Of a stretch of DNA of 6,782 nt, positions 5,664 through 6,782 are shown in pieces. The notes beneath the pieces are model-generated. The model was not told the origin of the DNA, searched no databases, and worked only from the letters and a program-made list of their open reading frames with translations. How positions within the stretch are numbered: position 1 is the first letter of the stretch; the number at the start of each line of letters is the position of its first letter. The position numbers were made by a program, and so were the translations under genes. This stretch comes from an uncultured Sphingomonas sp. (GTDB taxonomy: Bacteria; Pseudomonadota; Alphaproteobacteria; Sphingomonadales; Sphingomonadaceae), in NCBI GenBank assembly GCA_902806295.1, contig CADCWB010000202.1:1-6782 (forward strand), given 5' to 3'.

Positions 5664-6470
5664 ATGCGGATCGCTGTGGTGGCGCCGAGTTGCCCGTTGA
5701 AGCGGGAGGCGGCGGAGGCGGTCGAGGCCTGTGCGGCGGAGCGCACGGGTGTCCAGCTGGTGATCCATCCGCAATGCTTCCTGTCCGACGGGCACTTCGC
5801 CGGTACCGATCGCCAGCGGCTGGCGGCCTTGCGCGAGGTGATGGGCGATCCTTCGATCGATGCTGTGTGGTTCGCGCGTGGGGGTTACGGGTCGAACAGG
5901 ATCGCCGAGGCTGCGGTATGGAACTTGCCGCCCGCGGCTCTCGCGAAGAGTTATCTTGGCTATAGCGATGGAGGGTTCTTGCTGGCGGCGCTGCAAAGGG
6001 CCGGGGCGCGAGTGGCGCACGGGCCGATTCCGCAGGATGTGCTTAGAGAGCAGGGCCAGGCCGCGGTCGAGCGCGCCTTAGACTGGTTGGTCGGGGGAGC
6101 GGATCATTCGGTGGAGGGCAAGCTGAATGGCCCCGCCTTCGCGTTCAACCTGACGGTGCTGTCCTGCCTGCTCGGGACCGGCATCGAGCCGGACCTGACC
6201 GGCAATGAACTGCTGATCGAGGAAGTGGACGAGGAGCATTATCGGATCGATCGGCTGATGTTCCATCTGACGGGCTCCGCTGCGGTGCGGCGCTGTGCCG
6301 GCATCCGCCTGGGGCGGTGCTACGTGCCGGAGAACGATCGACCGTTCGGGAGCGACGAAGAAGCCATTGTACGGGACTGGTGCGAGCGCTCCGGCATCGC
6401 CTACCGCGGCCGTGCCGACATCGGGCATGACGCGGGCAACAAGGTGGTGCCGTTTCCGGTCAGGTGTTAA
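5664..6470 (+). CDS. LD-carboxypeptidase, peptidase family S66 (LdcA-like)
   Basis: This 268-residue protein is expected in the cytoplasm; no signal peptide is present. LdcA removes the terminal D-alanine from murein tetrapeptides during cell-wall recycling. The Ser-Glu-His triad of S66 peptidases can be placed: S101 in YLGYSDGG (97-104), a glutamate in LLIEEVDEEHYRIDR (E186, aligning with the usual LED segment), and H255 in DIGHDAGNKVVPF (252-264). ARGGYGSNRI (71-80) is the family's conserved glycine-rich block. It is shorter than E. coli LdcA (about 304 residues), and the chain stops four residues after VVPF, where relatives usually carry a further glycine and a last beta strand. Start supported by AAAGGG 6 bases upstream. 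It is divergent from the Mur ligase gene, which fits a shared recycling role. Confidence 0.93.
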   Translation: MRIAVVAPSCPLKREAAEAVEACAAERTGVQLVIHPQCFLSDGHFAGTDRQRLAALREVMGDPSIDAVWFARGGYGSNRIAEAAVWNLPPAALAKSYLGYSDGGFLLAALQRAGARVAHGPIPQDVLREQGQAAVERALDWLVGGADHSVEGKLNGPAFAFNLTVLSCLLGTGIEPDLTGNELLIEEVDEEHYRIDRLMFHLTGSAAVRRCAGIRLGRCYVPENDRPFGSDEEAIVRDWCERSGIAYRGRADIGHDAGNKVVPFPVRC

Positions 6471-6549
6471 CCGCCTTTCCCTCTGTAGGAACCATTGCAA
6501 AGCCCATCGGATTGCGCTCTACCGCTCGGTGGAACAACAGGAGGGCCTC
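6471..6549. other. 79-base intergenic region before the SWIB gene
   Basis: No T-tailed hairpin is visible after the carboxypeptidase stop. GGAACC occurs at 6488-6493 but without CGTT at 16-17 bases (the sequence there is GGATT), so an EcfG promoter is not supported. A strong Shine-Dalgarno, AGGAGGG (6539-6545), lies 4-5 bases before the ATG at 6550. Confidence 0.5.
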
Positions 6550-6782
6550 ATGGCAAAAGCATCGAGCGGGACTGGGCGTAAGGCAGGGGGTGGTCTTGCA
6601 AAGCCGGTAACACCATCACCGGACCTCGCCGCAATCGTCGGCAACGACCCGCTGCCGCGCAGCGAAGTGGTGTCGAAGGTTTGGGATCATATCCGCAAGA
6701 ACAACTTGCAGAATCCGCAGAACAAGCGCGAAATCGTCGCGGACGACAAGCTGCAGAAGGTGTTCGGCAAGGACCGCTGCAC
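6550..6782 (+). CDS. SWIB/MDM2-domain protein (partial, cut by window end)
   Basis: The first 77 residues are present. A basic, glycine-rich lead (MAKASSGTGRKAGGG) is followed by a SWIB domain from about residue 22: DLAAIVGNDPLPRSEVV, then VWDHIRKNNLQNP, then NKREIVADDKLQKVFG, the order and spacing typical of this fold. SWIB domains are known from eukaryotic SWI/SNF chromatin remodelling subunits and, fused to topoisomerase I or alone, from chlamydiae and many proteobacteria. Stand-alone bacterial proteins are small, so only a short C-terminal part is likely missing. The basic lead suggests nucleic acid binding, which is an inference. The start is supported by a strong AGGAGGG. Confidence 0.9.
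   Translation, partial: MAKASSGTGRKAGGGLAKPVTPSPDLAAIVGNDPLPRSEVVSKVWDHIRKNNLQNPQNKREIVADDKLQKVFGKDRC

Noticed and set aside
5618..5746. Longer Mur ligase start at 5746
   Set aside because: It would overlap the beginning of the carboxypeptidase gene and add 43 residues before the GIGGSGM domain, which normally sits at the extreme N-terminus.
4625..5965. Plus-strand 446-residue reading frame
   Set aside because: Antisense to the Mur ligase and out of frame with the carboxypeptidase gene; a shadow of highly GC-biased codons.
6488..6513. Second EcfG promoter before the SWIB gene
   Set aside because: GGAACC is present, but at 16-17 bases the sequence is GGAT/GATT, not CGTT.
1..6782. CRISPR array, insertion sequence, phage or defence island
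   Set aside because: No regular repeats, transposase, integrase or target-site duplications were seen. Codon use is even across the window.

Overview
The window is GC-rich and densely coding, with short intergenic gaps and no insertion sequences, tRNA or rRNA genes or CRISPR repeats. Gene content and a promoter of the EcfG general-stress type point to an alphaproteobacterium, most likely a sphingomonad; this is inferred from protein style and promoter type, not from a marker gene. Eight genes are well supported, and a SWIB-domain gene runs off the right edge.

Layout. At 1-199 there is little beyond a possible 3' end of a rightward gene and a hairpin. At 200-2207 (minus strand) lies a LytS/LytR-type two-component operon: a four-helix membrane histidine kinase followed, with an 8-base overlap, by a LytTR response regulator. 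At 2208-2351 a divergent intergenic region carries a perfect GGAAC-N16-CGTT element facing right, followed by a Shine-Dalgarno and the GTG start of a 71-residue acidic, disordered protein (2352-2567). After a 202-base gap comes an unrecognised 183-residue helical protein (2770-3321). It converges on the next operon, and the two genes share the palindrome TTAA as their stop codons.

At 3318-5617 (minus strand) is a tight three-gene operon: a divergent MurC/Mpl-type Mur ligase, a 122-residue protein with two HxT motifs resembling the 2',3'-cyclic phosphodiesterase domain of plant and fungal tRNA ligases, and an NT5C-type HAD nucleotidase. Divergent from it, 46 bases away, is an LD-carboxypeptidase (5664-6470), then the SWIB-domain gene (6550 to the edge).

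How the genes may work together. LD-carboxypeptidase trims murein tetrapeptides to tripeptides, and an Mpl-type ligase would reattach a recovered peptide to UDP-MurNAc, so the divergent pair looks like a peptidoglycan recycling module. The two downstream genes of the ligase operon could form a small nucleotide or RNA-end processing pair (open a 2',3'-cyclic phosphate, then remove the phosphate). The link between the two halves is not explained by anything known to me and is the most unusual aspect of the window. The stress promoter on the 71-residue gene is the clearest regulatory signal.
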